From CAMFLJ01 sp965279255 (GTDB lineage: Bacteria; Actinomycetota; Acidimicrobiia; Acidimicrobiales; Acidimicrobilacustridaceae), in assembly GCA_965279255.1 (NCBI GenBank), contig OZ257146.1, positions 4,030,001 through 4,094,000 of the forward strand: a stretch of 64,000 bases of DNA, given 5' to 3'. Below are positions 39,591 to 48,063 of the stretch, in pieces (the stretch's first letter is position 1; every line of letters begins with the position of its first letter). The position numbers and the translations under genes were made by a program. Under the pieces are notes generated by a model. It ran no database searches. It saw nothing but the letters and a program-made list of their open reading frames with translations, and had not been told where the DNA came from.

Positions 39591-42389
39591 GTGACGGCGA
39601 GCACCCGGTCATCGTTCTGGCGGCGCACCGGCAGCATCGTGCTGCTGGTCCTGTCGTGCCTCTCGTTCTTCATCGGCCTGCTCGCGGCCTGGGCCAACAC
39701 GACGATCTACGACAGCGACGCGTTCGCCGACCGCTCGGCGGCGATCCTCGACGAGCCTGCCGTGCGCACCGAGCTGGCATCGCGGATCACCGAGCAGCTG
39801 GCGCGGTCGGGCAACCAGACGGCGGTGAACTACCGGCCCGCCATGCAGCTCGCCGTCGAGGCGGCAGTCGACACCGACTCGTTCCGGTCGATCTTCCGGA
39901 CGGCGGTGCGCCGCACCCACGCCGCCGTGCTGGTCTCGCAGGACACCGGCGGCGATGGCAGCTCGGCGGCGCTCGACCTGTCGGACTCGATCTCGATCAT
40001 CACCGCCAACCTGTCGCTGCCCAGCTCGGCCGCCCCGGGCCAGACCAGCCCGGGCGGCCTGAACAACAGCTTCGCCGACATCACCAAGAAGCTCACCGAC
40101 CTCCAGGTCTGGAGTTGGGAGGCGTACTCCAGCGCCATCGCCCTCGGGTGCCTGATCGCCGCACCGGTGCTCGCCGGCCTCAGCATCCTCGCCGCCCCGA
40201 AGCGGCGCCGGGCGGTGCGCCGCCTGGGCTGGGGCGCGGTGGCGACCGGCCTGGTGGTCGCCGCACTGGTGCCGATCGCCCAGCTCGTGGCCGAGTCGAG
40301 GATCTCCGACGGTCCGCTCAGCAGCGCGGTCTCGGCGGCGGTCGGCAACGTCCTCGACGACCTCGGCACCATGGGCCTGTTCGTGGCCGCCTACGGCCTG
40401 CTGCTCGCCGCCGCCACCCGCCGCGCCGACGCCGAGCTGCCCACGCCGGCACGGGTCAGGGCCCGGGTGATGGGTTGGATCGACCGCCGCCGCCAGACGA
40501 CCGCCGGCACGATCCTGGTCGGCGCCGGTGCGGTGGTCGTCGGTGCCTGGGCCGTGCTCTACAACGACGCCGCGCTGACCGCGGCGATCTTCGTCGGTGG
40601 CCTGTGGCTGAGCTACCTGGGTGCCTGCTCGCTCGTCCACCTCGTCAACCGCACGCCGTCCGACGCGCTGGACTCGCTCCCGGCACCTCCGCACCAGCGC
40701 CGGCGGCGCCTGCTCGTCGCCGGGGCGGTCGGCCTCGCGGTGGTCGTGCTGCTGGGAGTCGCCGGGGTCGCGCTCACCAACCGGGCCGCCACACGGGCGG
40801 CGGCCAGTGGCGTGCCGGCGTGCAACGGCGAGAGCTCGCTGTGCGACGTGCCGGTCAACCTCGCCATGTTCGCCGGCTCGCACAACGCGATGTCGTCGCC
40901 GCTCTACCCGGGCTGGCTGTTCGCCGAGCAGACGAGCACCCTCACCGGTCAGCTCGACGCCGGCATCCGGGCTCTGCTCATCGACACGCACTACGGCATC
41001 CCGTCGACCGCCCGCCTGCCCGGCTCGGAGACCACCGTGGTGATCACCGACCGTGCCGCCGAGCTCGCTTCTCCGCCCGGCGAGAGCTACGACCCGGCCA
41101 TCGCCCAGCGGGCCCAGCAGATCGCCGCCAACGCACCGGTGGCGGCCGCCAGCGAGCGCAGCATCTACCTCTGCCACAACTTCTGCGAGATGGGCTCGGC
41201 GTCGTTCACCGACCAGATGGGGGCGGTGCGCACCTGGCTCGAGACCCATCCCGACGAGGTCGTCATGATGATCATCGAGGACCACACCAGCCCGGCCGAC
41301 ACGGCCGCCGCGCTGGAGGCCGCCGGGCTCTCCGACCGGGCCTGGACCCTCGACCCCGCCGCCCCGGTGCCGACGATGGGCCAGCTGGTCGAGTCCGGCC
41401 GCAACCTGCTCGTGTTCGCCGAGAACGGTGGCCCGGGCTCACCCGACTGGTACCAGCCGGCCTACCAGTGGTTCCAGGAGACGCCCTACGCGTGGAAGAC
41501 GGTCGACGCCATGGACTGCGGCCCCAACCGCGGCGCCGACGGCAACACCTTCATGCTCATCAACCACTGGGTGGGCTACTCGCCTCCCGACCCGGGCAAG
41601 GCCGGCAGCCTGGTCAACACCTCCGAGGTGCTGCAACGCCGCATCGAGCGGTGCATCAGCGAGCGGGGGGTCTGGCCCAACATCGTCGCCGTCGACTTCG
41701 CCGAGCGCGGTGACCTGGTCAAGGTCGTCGCCTCCTACAACGCCGAGGTGAACAGCCGCCTGTCCGACGTCCGCCGCACCTCGGGCACCTCGGGCTCGAC
41801 CACCACCACGGTCGCCGGCACCCCGTCCACCCTGGCGCCCGTGCCGGCCTCGAGCAGCGCCCTCCGCACGCCGACCGTCGTGACCAGCCTCACCGGCGGC
41901 GACCCAACCGCGTTCTGCCGCGTGGCCGCACCGTGGGTCGAGGTCATGGCCGGCTGGTCGTTGGCCGAGCTGTCGGCACCGCCGGCGGCGTCGGGCCTGC
42001 CGTCGCTCCTGTTCGGCCCGCTCGTCGACCGGCAGATGGGGGCCGTGATGGCCTCGGCCCCCGACGAGCTCGTGGAGCGCTTCACCGCGGCGCAGGAACA
42101 GGCGGCCGCGGCCGTGCAGGCGCTGCGCGATGCCGGCCTCACCCAGGAGCAGGTCGACCAGTTGGCCGACACCATGGCCGACCAGCTGGCGAGCGGCCAG
42201 CCCGACGCCGCCGTCGCCGCAACGAGGGTGAACGAGCTGCTGAGGAGCATGCTCGGCGCCGACCGCACCACGGCCGTCGCCGCCGACTTCGGCCGGTCGA
42301 ACCCACTCGACCCGGCGGTGTTCGACCTCGGCGACGTGAGTGACCAGGTGGCCTCCGACTCGGGCTACGCCTGCCTCGTCGTCGGCTGA
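39591..42389 (+). CDS. Multi-TM protein fused to a PI-PLC X-like phosphodiesterase domain
   Basis: 932 residues. One TM near 16-35, an extracytoplasmic loop to ~180, then about six further TM helices (~183-394), an extracytoplasmic PLC-like TIM barrel (~405-720), a Thr/Ser/Pro linker (~755-795) and a C-terminal ~140-residue domain with two cysteines. The PLC part shows FAGSHNAMSSP (His-431), DAGIRALLIDTHYG and a later IVAVDFAERGDLV end strand, as in bacterial PI-PLC/glycerophosphodiester-like proteins. Substrate unknown, perhaps a membrane or wall phospholipid. It follows fdsD by 70 bases but probably has its own promoter. Confidence 0.82.
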   Translation: MTASTRSSFWRRTGSIVLLVLSCLSFFIGLLAAWANTTIYDSDAFADRSAAILDEPAVRTELASRITEQLARSGNQTAVNYRPAMQLAVEAAVDTDSFRSIFRTAVRRTHAAVLVSQDTGGDGSSAALDLSDSISIITANLSLPSSAAPGQTSPGGLNNSFADITKKLTDLQVWSWEAYSSAIALGCLIAAPVLAGLSILAAPKRRRAVRRLGWGAVATGLVVAALVPIAQLVAESRISDGPLSSAVSAAVGNVLDDLGTMGLFVAAYGLLLAAATRRADAELPTPARVRARVMGWIDRRRQTTAGTILVGAGAVVVGAWAVLYNDAALTAAIFVGGLWLSYLGACSLVHLVNRTPSDALDSLPAPPHQRRRRLLVAGAVGLAVVVLLGVAGVALTNRAATRAAASGVPACNGESSLCDVPVNLAMFAGSHNAMSSPLYPGWLFAEQTSTLTGQLDAGIRALLIDTHYGIPSTARLPGSETTVVITDRAAELASPPGESYDPAIAQRAQQIAANAPVAAASERSIYLCHNFCEMGSASFTDQMGAVRTWLETHPDEVVMMIIEDHTSPADTAAALEAAGLSDRAWTLDPAAPVPTMGQLVESGRNLLVFAENGGPGSPDWYQPAYQWFQETPYAWKTVDAMDCGPNRGADGNTFMLINHWVGYSPPDPGKAGSLVNTSEVLQRRIERCISERGVWPNIVAVDFAERGDLVKVVASYNAEVNSRLSDVRRTSGTSGSTTTTVAGTPSTLAPVPASSSALRTPTVVTSLTGGDPTAFCRVAAPWVEVMAGWSLAELSAPPAASGLPSLLFGPLVDRQMGAVMASAPDELVERFTAAQEQAAAAVQALRDAGLTQEQVDQLADTMADQLASGQPDAAVAATRVNELLRSMLGADRTTAVAADFGRSNPLDPAVFDLGDVSDQVASDSGYACLVVG

Positions 42390-42450
42390 CCGCTCGGCCG
42401 TCCCGGTGTGCCGGGCCGACCGCGACCGGGGGCCTCGGGCGGGGCGGCCG

Positions 42451-42456
42451 TAGACT
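42451..42456 (+). promoter_or_regulatory. Possible -10 box (TAGACT) for leaderless hemQ
   Basis: TAGACT, eight bases, then GTG 42465; no Shine-Dalgarno sequence. Confidence 0.45.
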
Positions 42457-42464
42457 CCACCCTC

Positions 42465-43148
42465 GTGATCGACCCCGTCTCCCCCACGGTCGGGCTGGGC
42501 GTGCTTCACCTGTTCTGCAGGGTGTCGCCGCTCGCCGAGGCCCAGGCCATCAGCGACGCCGTCCAGAAGGCGCAGGCCGAAGGTGACCAGGTGGTCACCG
42601 TCGCCGTGCTCGGCCACAAGGCCGACATCGCCTTCATGGCCCTCGGCCCCGACCTGTGGCGCCTTCGTCGCCTCCAGGCCGGCCTGCAGGACGCCGGGCT
42701 CGACGTCATCGACTCCTACGTCTCGCTCACCGAGCTCTCCGAGTACGCCCAGGGCGTGCCCGAGCCGATGAAGCAGGCCCGCCTCCACCCGGTGCTGCCC
42801 CCCGAGGACAAGCCGGCGTGGTGCTTCTACCCGATGTCGAAGCAGCGCGGTGACGTGCACAACTGGTTCACCGAGGCCTACGACGACCGCAAGGAGATGA
42901 TGTACGAGCACGGCGCATCCGGGCGGAAGTTCGCCGGGCGCGTGCTGCAGGTCGTCACCGGCTCGACCGGCCTCGACGACTACGAGTGGGGCGTCACCCT
43001 CTTCGCCACCGCTCCCGACGACCTCAAGGAGGTCGTCTACACCATGCGCTTCGACAAGGCGTCGGCCCTCTACGCCGAGTTCGGTCCCTTCTACACCGGC
43101 ATGGTGGCGCCGGTGGCCGAGGTGCTCGAGCAGCTCGGCATCGACTGA
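42465..43148 (+). CDS. hemQ: Coproheme decarboxylase HemQ (chlorite dismutase family)
   Basis: 227 residues from GTG 42465. HemQ oxidatively decarboxylates coproheme to heme b in the coproporphyrin-dependent pathway of actinobacteria and firmicutes. Visible blocks: WCFYPMSKQRGDVHNWFTEAYDDRKEMMYEHGASGRKFAG, containing the reactive Tyr (YPMSK), followed by QVVTGSTGLDDYEWGVTLFA. The heme-ligand histidine is expected in the MYEHG segment. The longer frame from 42408 adds residues with no family match. No other heme gene is nearby. Confidence 0.93.
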   Translation: MIDPVSPTVGLGVLHLFCRVSPLAEAQAISDAVQKAQAEGDQVVTVAVLGHKADIAFMALGPDLWRLRRLQAGLQDAGLDVIDSYVSLTELSEYAQGVPEPMKQARLHPVLPPEDKPAWCFYPMSKQRGDVHNWFTEAYDDRKEMMYEHGASGRKFAGRVLQVVTGSTGLDDYEWGVTLFATAPDDLKEVVYTMRFDKASALYAEFGPFYTGMVAPVAEVLEQLGID

Positions 43149-43167
43149 GCGCGAGGCCCACCCTCCC

Positions 43168-44022
43168 GTGACGATCGCTCCCGCGCCCGGCGAGGCGTCC
43201 GCCGTCGATGCGTCGAGCATCGAGGCGGCGCTCGACGCGCTGCGCGAGCGGTTGCGGGAGCTCGACCGGGTGGTCGTCGCCTTCAGTGGCGGCGCCGACT
43301 CGGCCCTGCTGGCCCACGTTGCCCACACCACGCTCGGGGCCGACCGGTGCCTCGTCGTCACCGCGGTCTCGCCGTCGTTGGCCGGGGCGGAGCGCGACGA
43401 CTGCGCGGCGCTGGCGGGGGAGTGGGGCCTGCGCTGGGTCGAGGTCGAGACCTCCGAGATGGAGGACGCCGCCTACCGCCTCAACGACGGCGACCGCTGC
43501 TTCCACTGCAAGAGCGCGCTGATGGACGTCGTCGGCCCGCTCGCCGAGGCCGAGGGCCGGGGCGCCACCGTCGTGCTCGGCGTGAACCTCGACGACCTCG
43601 GCGACCACCGCCCTGGGCAGCGGGCGGCCGCCGATGCCGGCGCCGCCTTCCCGTTCGTCGACGCCGGCTTCACCAAGGCCATGGTCCGCGAGGCCTCTCG
43701 TGCGCTCGGACTGCGCACCTGGGACAAGCCGGCGGCCGCCTGCCTCGCCTCCCGCGTTCCCTACGGCACGACGGTGTCGGTCAGCGTCCTCAGCCGGGTC
43801 GAGCGGGCCGAGGCCGCGCTGCACCGCCTGGGCCTGCGCGAGCTGCGGGTGCGCCACTACGACGACACCGCCCGCATCGAGGTGCCCCTCGCCGATCTGG
43901 CCGCGGTGGTCGAGCGCCGGGCCGAGGTCGTCGACGCCGTGCGCGGCGCCGGCTACCGCTACGTCACCCTCGACCTCGAGGGCCTGCGGTCCGGCAACCT
44001 CAACCAGGCGCTGGCCGACTGA
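43168..44022 (+). CDS. larE: ATP-dependent sacrificial sulfur transferase LarE family protein
   Basis: 284 residues. PP-loop SGGADS (residues 40-45) activates the substrate with ATP. Three cysteines stand at the expected places: Cys-111 and Cys-114 (RCFHCK) and Cys-192 (PAAACLASR). Lactobacillus LarE has only the last one and sacrifices it; the three-cysteine type holds a 4Fe-4S cluster instead. LarE builds the nickel-pincer cofactor of lactate racemase, but larB, larC and larA are not adjacent, so the target here is open. Confidence 0.9.
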   Translation: MTIAPAPGEASAVDASSIEAALDALRERLRELDRVVVAFSGGADSALLAHVAHTTLGADRCLVVTAVSPSLAGAERDDCAALAGEWGLRWVEVETSEMEDAAYRLNDGDRCFHCKSALMDVVGPLAEAEGRGATVVLGVNLDDLGDHRPGQRAAADAGAAFPFVDAGFTKAMVREASRALGLRTWDKPAAACLASRVPYGTTVSVSVLSRVERAEAALHRLGLRELRVRHYDDTARIEVPLADLAAVVERRAEVVDAVRGAGYRYVTLDLEGLRSGNLNQALAD

Positions 44023-44086
44023 TCCCGCGGGGCCGGCGTCCACCTCGGAGTGGCACGCTCCGGCGGCAGGGCAGCAAGCTCCCCCG

Positions 44087-45247
44087 ATGGACACGACCAG
44101 GACCCGGGGCCCGCTCTCGCACGTGAGGGTGCTCGACCTCACCCGGTTCTACCCGGGTGGCTACTGCACCGGGCTGCTGGCCGACCTCGGCGCCGACGTG
44201 ATCAAGGTCGAGGCACCGGGCGCCGGTGACGGCCTCCGGTTCGCCGAGATGGGCCCGTTCCTCGCCGCCCACATCTCGTTCAACAAGGGCAAGCGCTCGC
44301 TGCAGCTGAACCTCAAGAGCCAGCGCGCCCCCGAGGTCCTGAAGGCCCTGGCCCGCACGGTCGACGTGGTCATCGAGTCCCAGCGCCCGGGCCTGCTCGA
44401 CTCGCTGGGCGCCGGCTACGACGACCTCCGGGCGGAGAACCCGCGCCTCGTGTGGTGCTCGTTGACCGGGTTCGGATCGACCGGCCCCTACGCCTCGGCA
44501 CCGGGGCACGACCTCGGCTTCCTCGGCCAGTCGGGCATGTTGTCGGTCATGGGGGAGCAGCGCGACGAGCCGCCGCTGTCGGAGGCCGTCTTCGCCGTCC
44601 CCCTCGGGGGCCTGACCGCGGCGGTCGGCATCCTCGCCGCGCTGACGGAGCGGGAGCAGACGGGAGAGGGCTCCCGGCTGGAGGCCAGCGTCACCGACGC
44701 CGCCACCTGGGCCGTCCAGGACACGGTGGTCCGTGAGCTCTCGGCCCCCGGTCAGCGGTGGGGGGCCTTCGCCGCCCGCCGGATCTACCACTGCGCCGAC
44801 GGCCGCATGGTCACGGTGACCGCCAGCGAGCCCCGCTCGTGGGGCCTGCTGATCGAGGCCCTCGGCCTCCCCGAGCTGGCGGACCACGTGCTCGGCGTGA
44901 ACGAGGAGCCGGTCATCGCCGCGCTGGTCGAGGCGTTCGCCACGAAGCCCGCCGAGCACTGGCTGCGGGAGCCCGGGATGGCCGGCGGCGTCGGCCCCGT
45001 CAACCAGCCCGGCGACCTGCCCACCGATGCCGACGTCGTGGCCCGCAAGGTGATCGTGGCCCTCGACGACGAGGCCGGCACGCCGGTCGTGGCCAACCCC
45101 ATCCGGTTCGACGGCGCCGACGGCGACGCCGCGTCCTTCGCCCGCTCGGCCCCGCCCGCGCTCGGGGCCGACACCGACCAGGTCCTGATCGAGGCCGGCT
45201 TCACGGCTGACGAGGTCGCCGCCCTCCACGCCGACGGCGTGGTCTGA
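44087..45247 (+). CDS. CoA-transferase family III (CaiB/BaiF) homologue lacking the usual catalytic Asp
   Basis: 386 residues with N-terminal VRVLDLTRFYPGGYCTGLLADLGADVIKVEAP and SFNKGKRSLQLNLK, both typical. The position normally occupied by the acyl-accepting Asp (as in LADLAGG or LGDFGGG) reads FAVPLGG, with Val-171 where Asp is expected by my alignment. GHDLGFLGQSG is intact. It may be a non-catalytic relative or use another residue. ATG 44087 gives the family N terminus. Confidence 0.85.
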   Translation: MDTTRTRGPLSHVRVLDLTRFYPGGYCTGLLADLGADVIKVEAPGAGDGLRFAEMGPFLAAHISFNKGKRSLQLNLKSQRAPEVLKALARTVDVVIESQRPGLLDSLGAGYDDLRAENPRLVWCSLTGFGSTGPYASAPGHDLGFLGQSGMLSVMGEQRDEPPLSEAVFAVPLGGLTAAVGILAALTEREQTGEGSRLEASVTDAATWAVQDTVVRELSAPGQRWGAFAARRIYHCADGRMVTVTASEPRSWGLLIEALGLPELADHVLGVNEEPVIAALVEAFATKPAEHWLREPGMAGGVGPVNQPGDLPTDADVVARKVIVALDDEAGTPVVANPIRFDGADGDAASFARSAPPALGADTDQVLIEAGFTADEVAALHADGVV

Positions 45248-45292
45248 CCGCCGCCCCGCCGGAGGGTGCGCGCCCGAGGGGCGCCTGCTCGC

Positions 45293-45298
45293 TACCTT
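45293..45298 (+). promoter_or_regulatory. Possible -10 box (TACCTT) for the zinc-ribbon gene
   Basis: TACCTT, eight bases, then ATG 45307; no Shine-Dalgarno sequence. This supports the small open frame as a gene. Confidence 0.45.
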
Positions 45299-45306
45299 CG
45301 CCGTCC

Positions 45307-45486
45307 ATGACGCCGACGACCGCCACGCCGACGACCGAGACGACGACCACCGCCGAGGCGCCCGTGTGCGAGATGTCCCGCCACGGCATCTTCCTCGACT
45401 GCCCGCAGTGCGGGGGCGACATGGCCCCCGAGCACGCGCACTACCGCTGCACCGGATGCGGCTGGCGCGACTCCTGCTGCGACTGA
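45307..45486 (+). CDS. Small zinc-ribbon-like protein (59 residues)
   Basis: Short frame of 59 codons. The first ~18 residues are Thr/Ala/Pro-rich. Then VCEMSRHGIFLDCPQCGGDM...HYRCTGCGWRDSCCD carries CPQC and CTGC, two CxxC knuckles 15 residues apart, as in zinc ribbons, plus a terminal CC pair and an extra Cys near residue 21. A -10 hexamer lies at leaderless spacing before the ATG. No family recognised. It stands alone between a CoA-transferase homologue and a diguanylate cyclase on the same strand. Confidence 0.7.
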   Translation: MTPTTATPTTETTTTAEAPVCEMSRHGIFLDCPQCGGDMAPEHAHYRCTGCGWRDSCCD

Positions 45487-45609
45487 CCCTCAGCGTCGAC
45501 CGACGGGCTGTCCCGACCGGCCGTCGCCGGGGGCGCCCCGGCCGAGTCTCGGCATAGCCCTACGCTCGGGAGGCCTCGAGGACCACCGGCCCTCGGCCCG
45601 GAGCGAACC

Positions 45610-47238
45610 ATGCCCGACCCCGACCCGACCTGGGACCTCGATCGTCTGCGGACGATCGCCGCCGGGTCGATGGTCCGGTGCGAAGGGGCACCCGAGGACG
45701 TGGCCCGGGCGATGGCGGTGCTCGGTCAGGTGGCGGAGCAGGCTCCCAACGACACGCCACTGGCGTCACAGCTGCGCACCTTCCACGTCGACGACCGCGA
45801 GTCGGTGGCCGCGGCGTGGCGGGCAGCCCTCGACGATCCCGGCGTGCTCACCCAGGCCGAGGGTCTCCAGCTCGTCGACGGCAGGTGGGTCCGCAGTCGG
45901 CTGCGGTTCGCCAACCTGGTCGACACCGACCTCCGGGTGATGGTCGTGATGATCTCCCAGCTCGACGAGGTGCCCGAGCACGAGATCCCCCCGTCAGGCG
46001 AGCTCGACCCGGTCCCCGGCGCCCCGGCGTCGTGGGCGCTCATGTGCCTCGCCCTCGACGGCCGCGTCAGCAGTGTCAGCGGCACGACCCTGGACCTCCT
46101 CGGCTGGGAGCCCGACGAGCTCGTGGGCACCCGGCTCATGCAGTCCATCCACCCCGACGACCGCAACGCGGTGAGCTCCCTGGCCGCCATCGTCGTGAGC
46201 ATGCCGGGCGTGGCCCGGGCCCTGAGCCACCGCATGATCCGACGCGACGGTGTCGAGGTGTGGGTGGAGTCCACCACCACCTTCGACGCCGAGCACCAGG
46301 AGCTCCAGGCCCTGCTCACCGACATCTCGGTGCGACGGGCTCAGGAGGCGGCTCTGCAGACCAGCCGGGAGCTGGTCCGCGACCTGGCCGAGGAGTTCCG
46401 GCTCCTCGCCGAGGAGATCCCGTCGGGTGCGTTCCGGGCCGACGCGTCAGGCCGCATCCGCTTCGCCAACTCCCACTTCCGGCGGTTGGCCGGGGCGTGG
46501 CGCGTCGACGAGCTCCGGTCGCTCGCCGCTGCGGCCGACGCCCCGCTCGTCGACGCCGCCATCGCTTCTGCGGTGGAGCGGGTGACCGACGAGGACGAGT
46601 CCGGGGCCGAGCCCGTGCAGGTCGAGTTCGAGGGGCGCGAGCTGGGCCGCTCTCTCCAGCTCCGCCTCATCGCCACCGGCGGATCGGCGGGCCGGCCCAC
46701 CGCCCTCGTCGGGCTCCTCGTGGATGCCGCACCGACGGTCGAGCTCCGCGCCCGGGCCCGAACGGACGCCCTCACCGGACTGCTCAACCGCGCTGCGCTC
46801 GACGACCACCTCACCACCGCCCTGACCGAGACGGCCCCGGTGGCGGTCCTGTTCGTCGACCTCGACGGCTTCAAGCGCGTCAACGACACCCACGGCCACC
46901 ACGCCGGTGACGACGTCCTGCGCTCGGTCGCCCGTCGCCTCCGCAACGCGGTCCGCTCCTCCGATGAGCTCGGCCGCTACGGCGGCGACGAGTTCGCGGT
47001 GGTGTGCCGCACCGACGACCCTCGCGTGCTCGCCGACGTCGCCTCCCGGATCGCGGGAGCCCTCTCGGACCCGATCCGCTTCGACGGAGGCCTCTGGCAA
47101 CCCTCGGCCAGCACCGGTGTCGCGATCGCTCGTGAGGGCGACGACGCTGCGGACCTCCTGCGGCGCGCCGACGCCGAGATGTACCGCACCAAGGCGGAGC
47201 GGACAGAGCCGTCCGAGGGCCGGCCTGACGCCGTGTGA
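45610..47238 (+). CDS. Diguanylate cyclase with PAS-type sensor domains
   Basis: 542 residues, no TM segment. A non-canonical N-terminal sensor-like region (1-135), a PAS (about 145-255; LDLLGWEPDELVGTRLMQSIHPDDR), a coiled stretch, a second degenerate PAS (about 275-375) and a GGDEF domain. The signature GGDEF is intact at 458-462 and the I-site is RSSD at 449-452; FVDLDGFKRVNDTHGH holds metal ligands. Predicted to make c-di-GMP with product inhibition. ATG 45610 follows CGGAGCGAACC. Confidence 0.93.
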   Translation: MPDPDPTWDLDRLRTIAAGSMVRCEGAPEDVARAMAVLGQVAEQAPNDTPLASQLRTFHVDDRESVAAAWRAALDDPGVLTQAEGLQLVDGRWVRSRLRFANLVDTDLRVMVVMISQLDEVPEHEIPPSGELDPVPGAPASWALMCLALDGRVSSVSGTTLDLLGWEPDELVGTRLMQSIHPDDRNAVSSLAAIVVSMPGVARALSHRMIRRDGVEVWVESTTTFDAEHQELQALLTDISVRRAQEAALQTSRELVRDLAEEFRLLAEEIPSGAFRADASGRIRFANSHFRRLAGAWRVDELRSLAAAADAPLVDAAIASAVERVTDEDESGAEPVQVEFEGRELGRSLQLRLIATGGSAGRPTALVGLLVDAAPTVELRARARTDALTGLLNRAALDDHLTTALTETAPVAVLFVDLDGFKRVNDTHGHHAGDDVLRSVARRLRNAVRSSDELGRYGGDEFAVVCRTDDPRVLADVASRIAGALSDPIRFDGGLWQPSASTGVAIAREGDDAADLLRRADAEMYRTKAERTEPSEGRPDAV

Positions 47239-47253
47239 ACCGGCGGAGCGCTC

Positions 47254-47544
47254 TCAGTCGTCCGGGGTGACCGGGGTCCAGAGGGGGAAGGCCAGGTGGG
47301 CCACGCCGAGGTGGTCGACGATGCGGCCGTCGTCGCGGAACCGGGCGATGCAGGGCCGGGCCACGTCGGGACCGCCGGCCATCACCGTGTACTCGGCGAG
47401 CGACAGCAGGAGCGGGCCACCGTCGGCGTCACCGTCCCGGAGCAGCGCCTCCACCTCGAGCGTGGGTCGGCACGGGTCGGAGGGGTCGACGGCGAACGAG
47501 TGGTAGACGACGTGCTCGAACACGCTGAGCGCCCGGATCCGCAT
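47254..47544 (-). CDS. Hypothetical protein (96 residues) coupled to DUF427 gene
   Basis: Small soluble protein, MRIRALSVFEHVVYHSFAVD...HLAFPLWTPVTPDD, with mixed alpha/beta character and no recognised domain. Its ATG shares one base with the DUF427 stop (TGATG), a strong sign of translational coupling; the open frame continuing upstream is only the shifted frame of DUF427. It ends 16 bases from the convergent diguanylate cyclase gene. Confidence 0.65.
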   Translation of the reverse strand: MRIRALSVFEHVVYHSFAVDPSDPCRPTLEVEALLRDGDADGGPLLLSLAEYTVMAGGPDVARPCIARFRDDGRIVDHLGVAHLAFPLWTPVTPDD

Positions 47545-48059
47545 CACCAGCCCCAGCTGCCGGGCCCGCCCTTGAACGGTCCGACCACCTTCGAGGTGAC
47601 CCAGCCACCGTAGAAGTCGCCCTCGTTGGGCTGCACGACCTCGCCCGCCACCGAGCAGCGGTCCATCTTCTGGGCGTAGAAGGCCACGTGGCCGGCGATG
47701 GCCTCGTAGCCGGCCCACGGCTCGGGGTAGGTCCAGCCGGCGGCGGCCACCACGACCTCGCCGACCACCCCGCCGTCTACCACCAGGTCGAGGTAGGTCG
47801 CCGCGCCCTTCCACTCGCACGTGGTGGGCCGGGCCGCCGAGCGTCGCAGCAACGACAGGTCGATGTCGGCCGGCGGCAGGTAGTACGCCGGCGGCTGGCT
47901 GGTCTCCAGCACCCGCAGGGCGGCCACGGTGTCGGCCACGACCACGCCGCCGACCTCGACCACGATGCGGTCCGCGGTCGGTTCGACCCGGGGCGGGCGC
48001 GGGTAGTCCCACACCGACTCCTGGCCGGGGCCGGGCGGGATCGGGACCGGCCGGGCCAC
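47544..48059 (-). CDS. DUF427 domain protein
   Basis: 171 residues. VEVGGVVVADTVAALRVLETSQPPAYYLPPADID, CEWKGAATYLD and GGWTYPEPWAGYEAIAGHVAFY-like segments are diagnostic of DUF427, a small beta-barrel family of unknown activity; tryptophans near the C terminus (FYGGWVTS, GSWGW) are notable. It starts five bases after the end of the membrane-protein gene on the same strand, so the three minus-strand genes form an operon. Confidence 0.9.
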   Translation of the reverse strand: MARPVPIPPGPGQESVWDYPRPPRVEPTADRIVVEVGGVVVADTVAALRVLETSQPPAYYLPPADIDLSLLRRSAARPTTCEWKGAATYLDLVVDGGVVGEVVVAAAGWTYPEPWAGYEAIAGHVAFYAQKMDRCSVAGEVVQPNEGDFYGGWVTSKVVGPFKGGPGSWGW

Positions 48060-48063
48060 CGTC

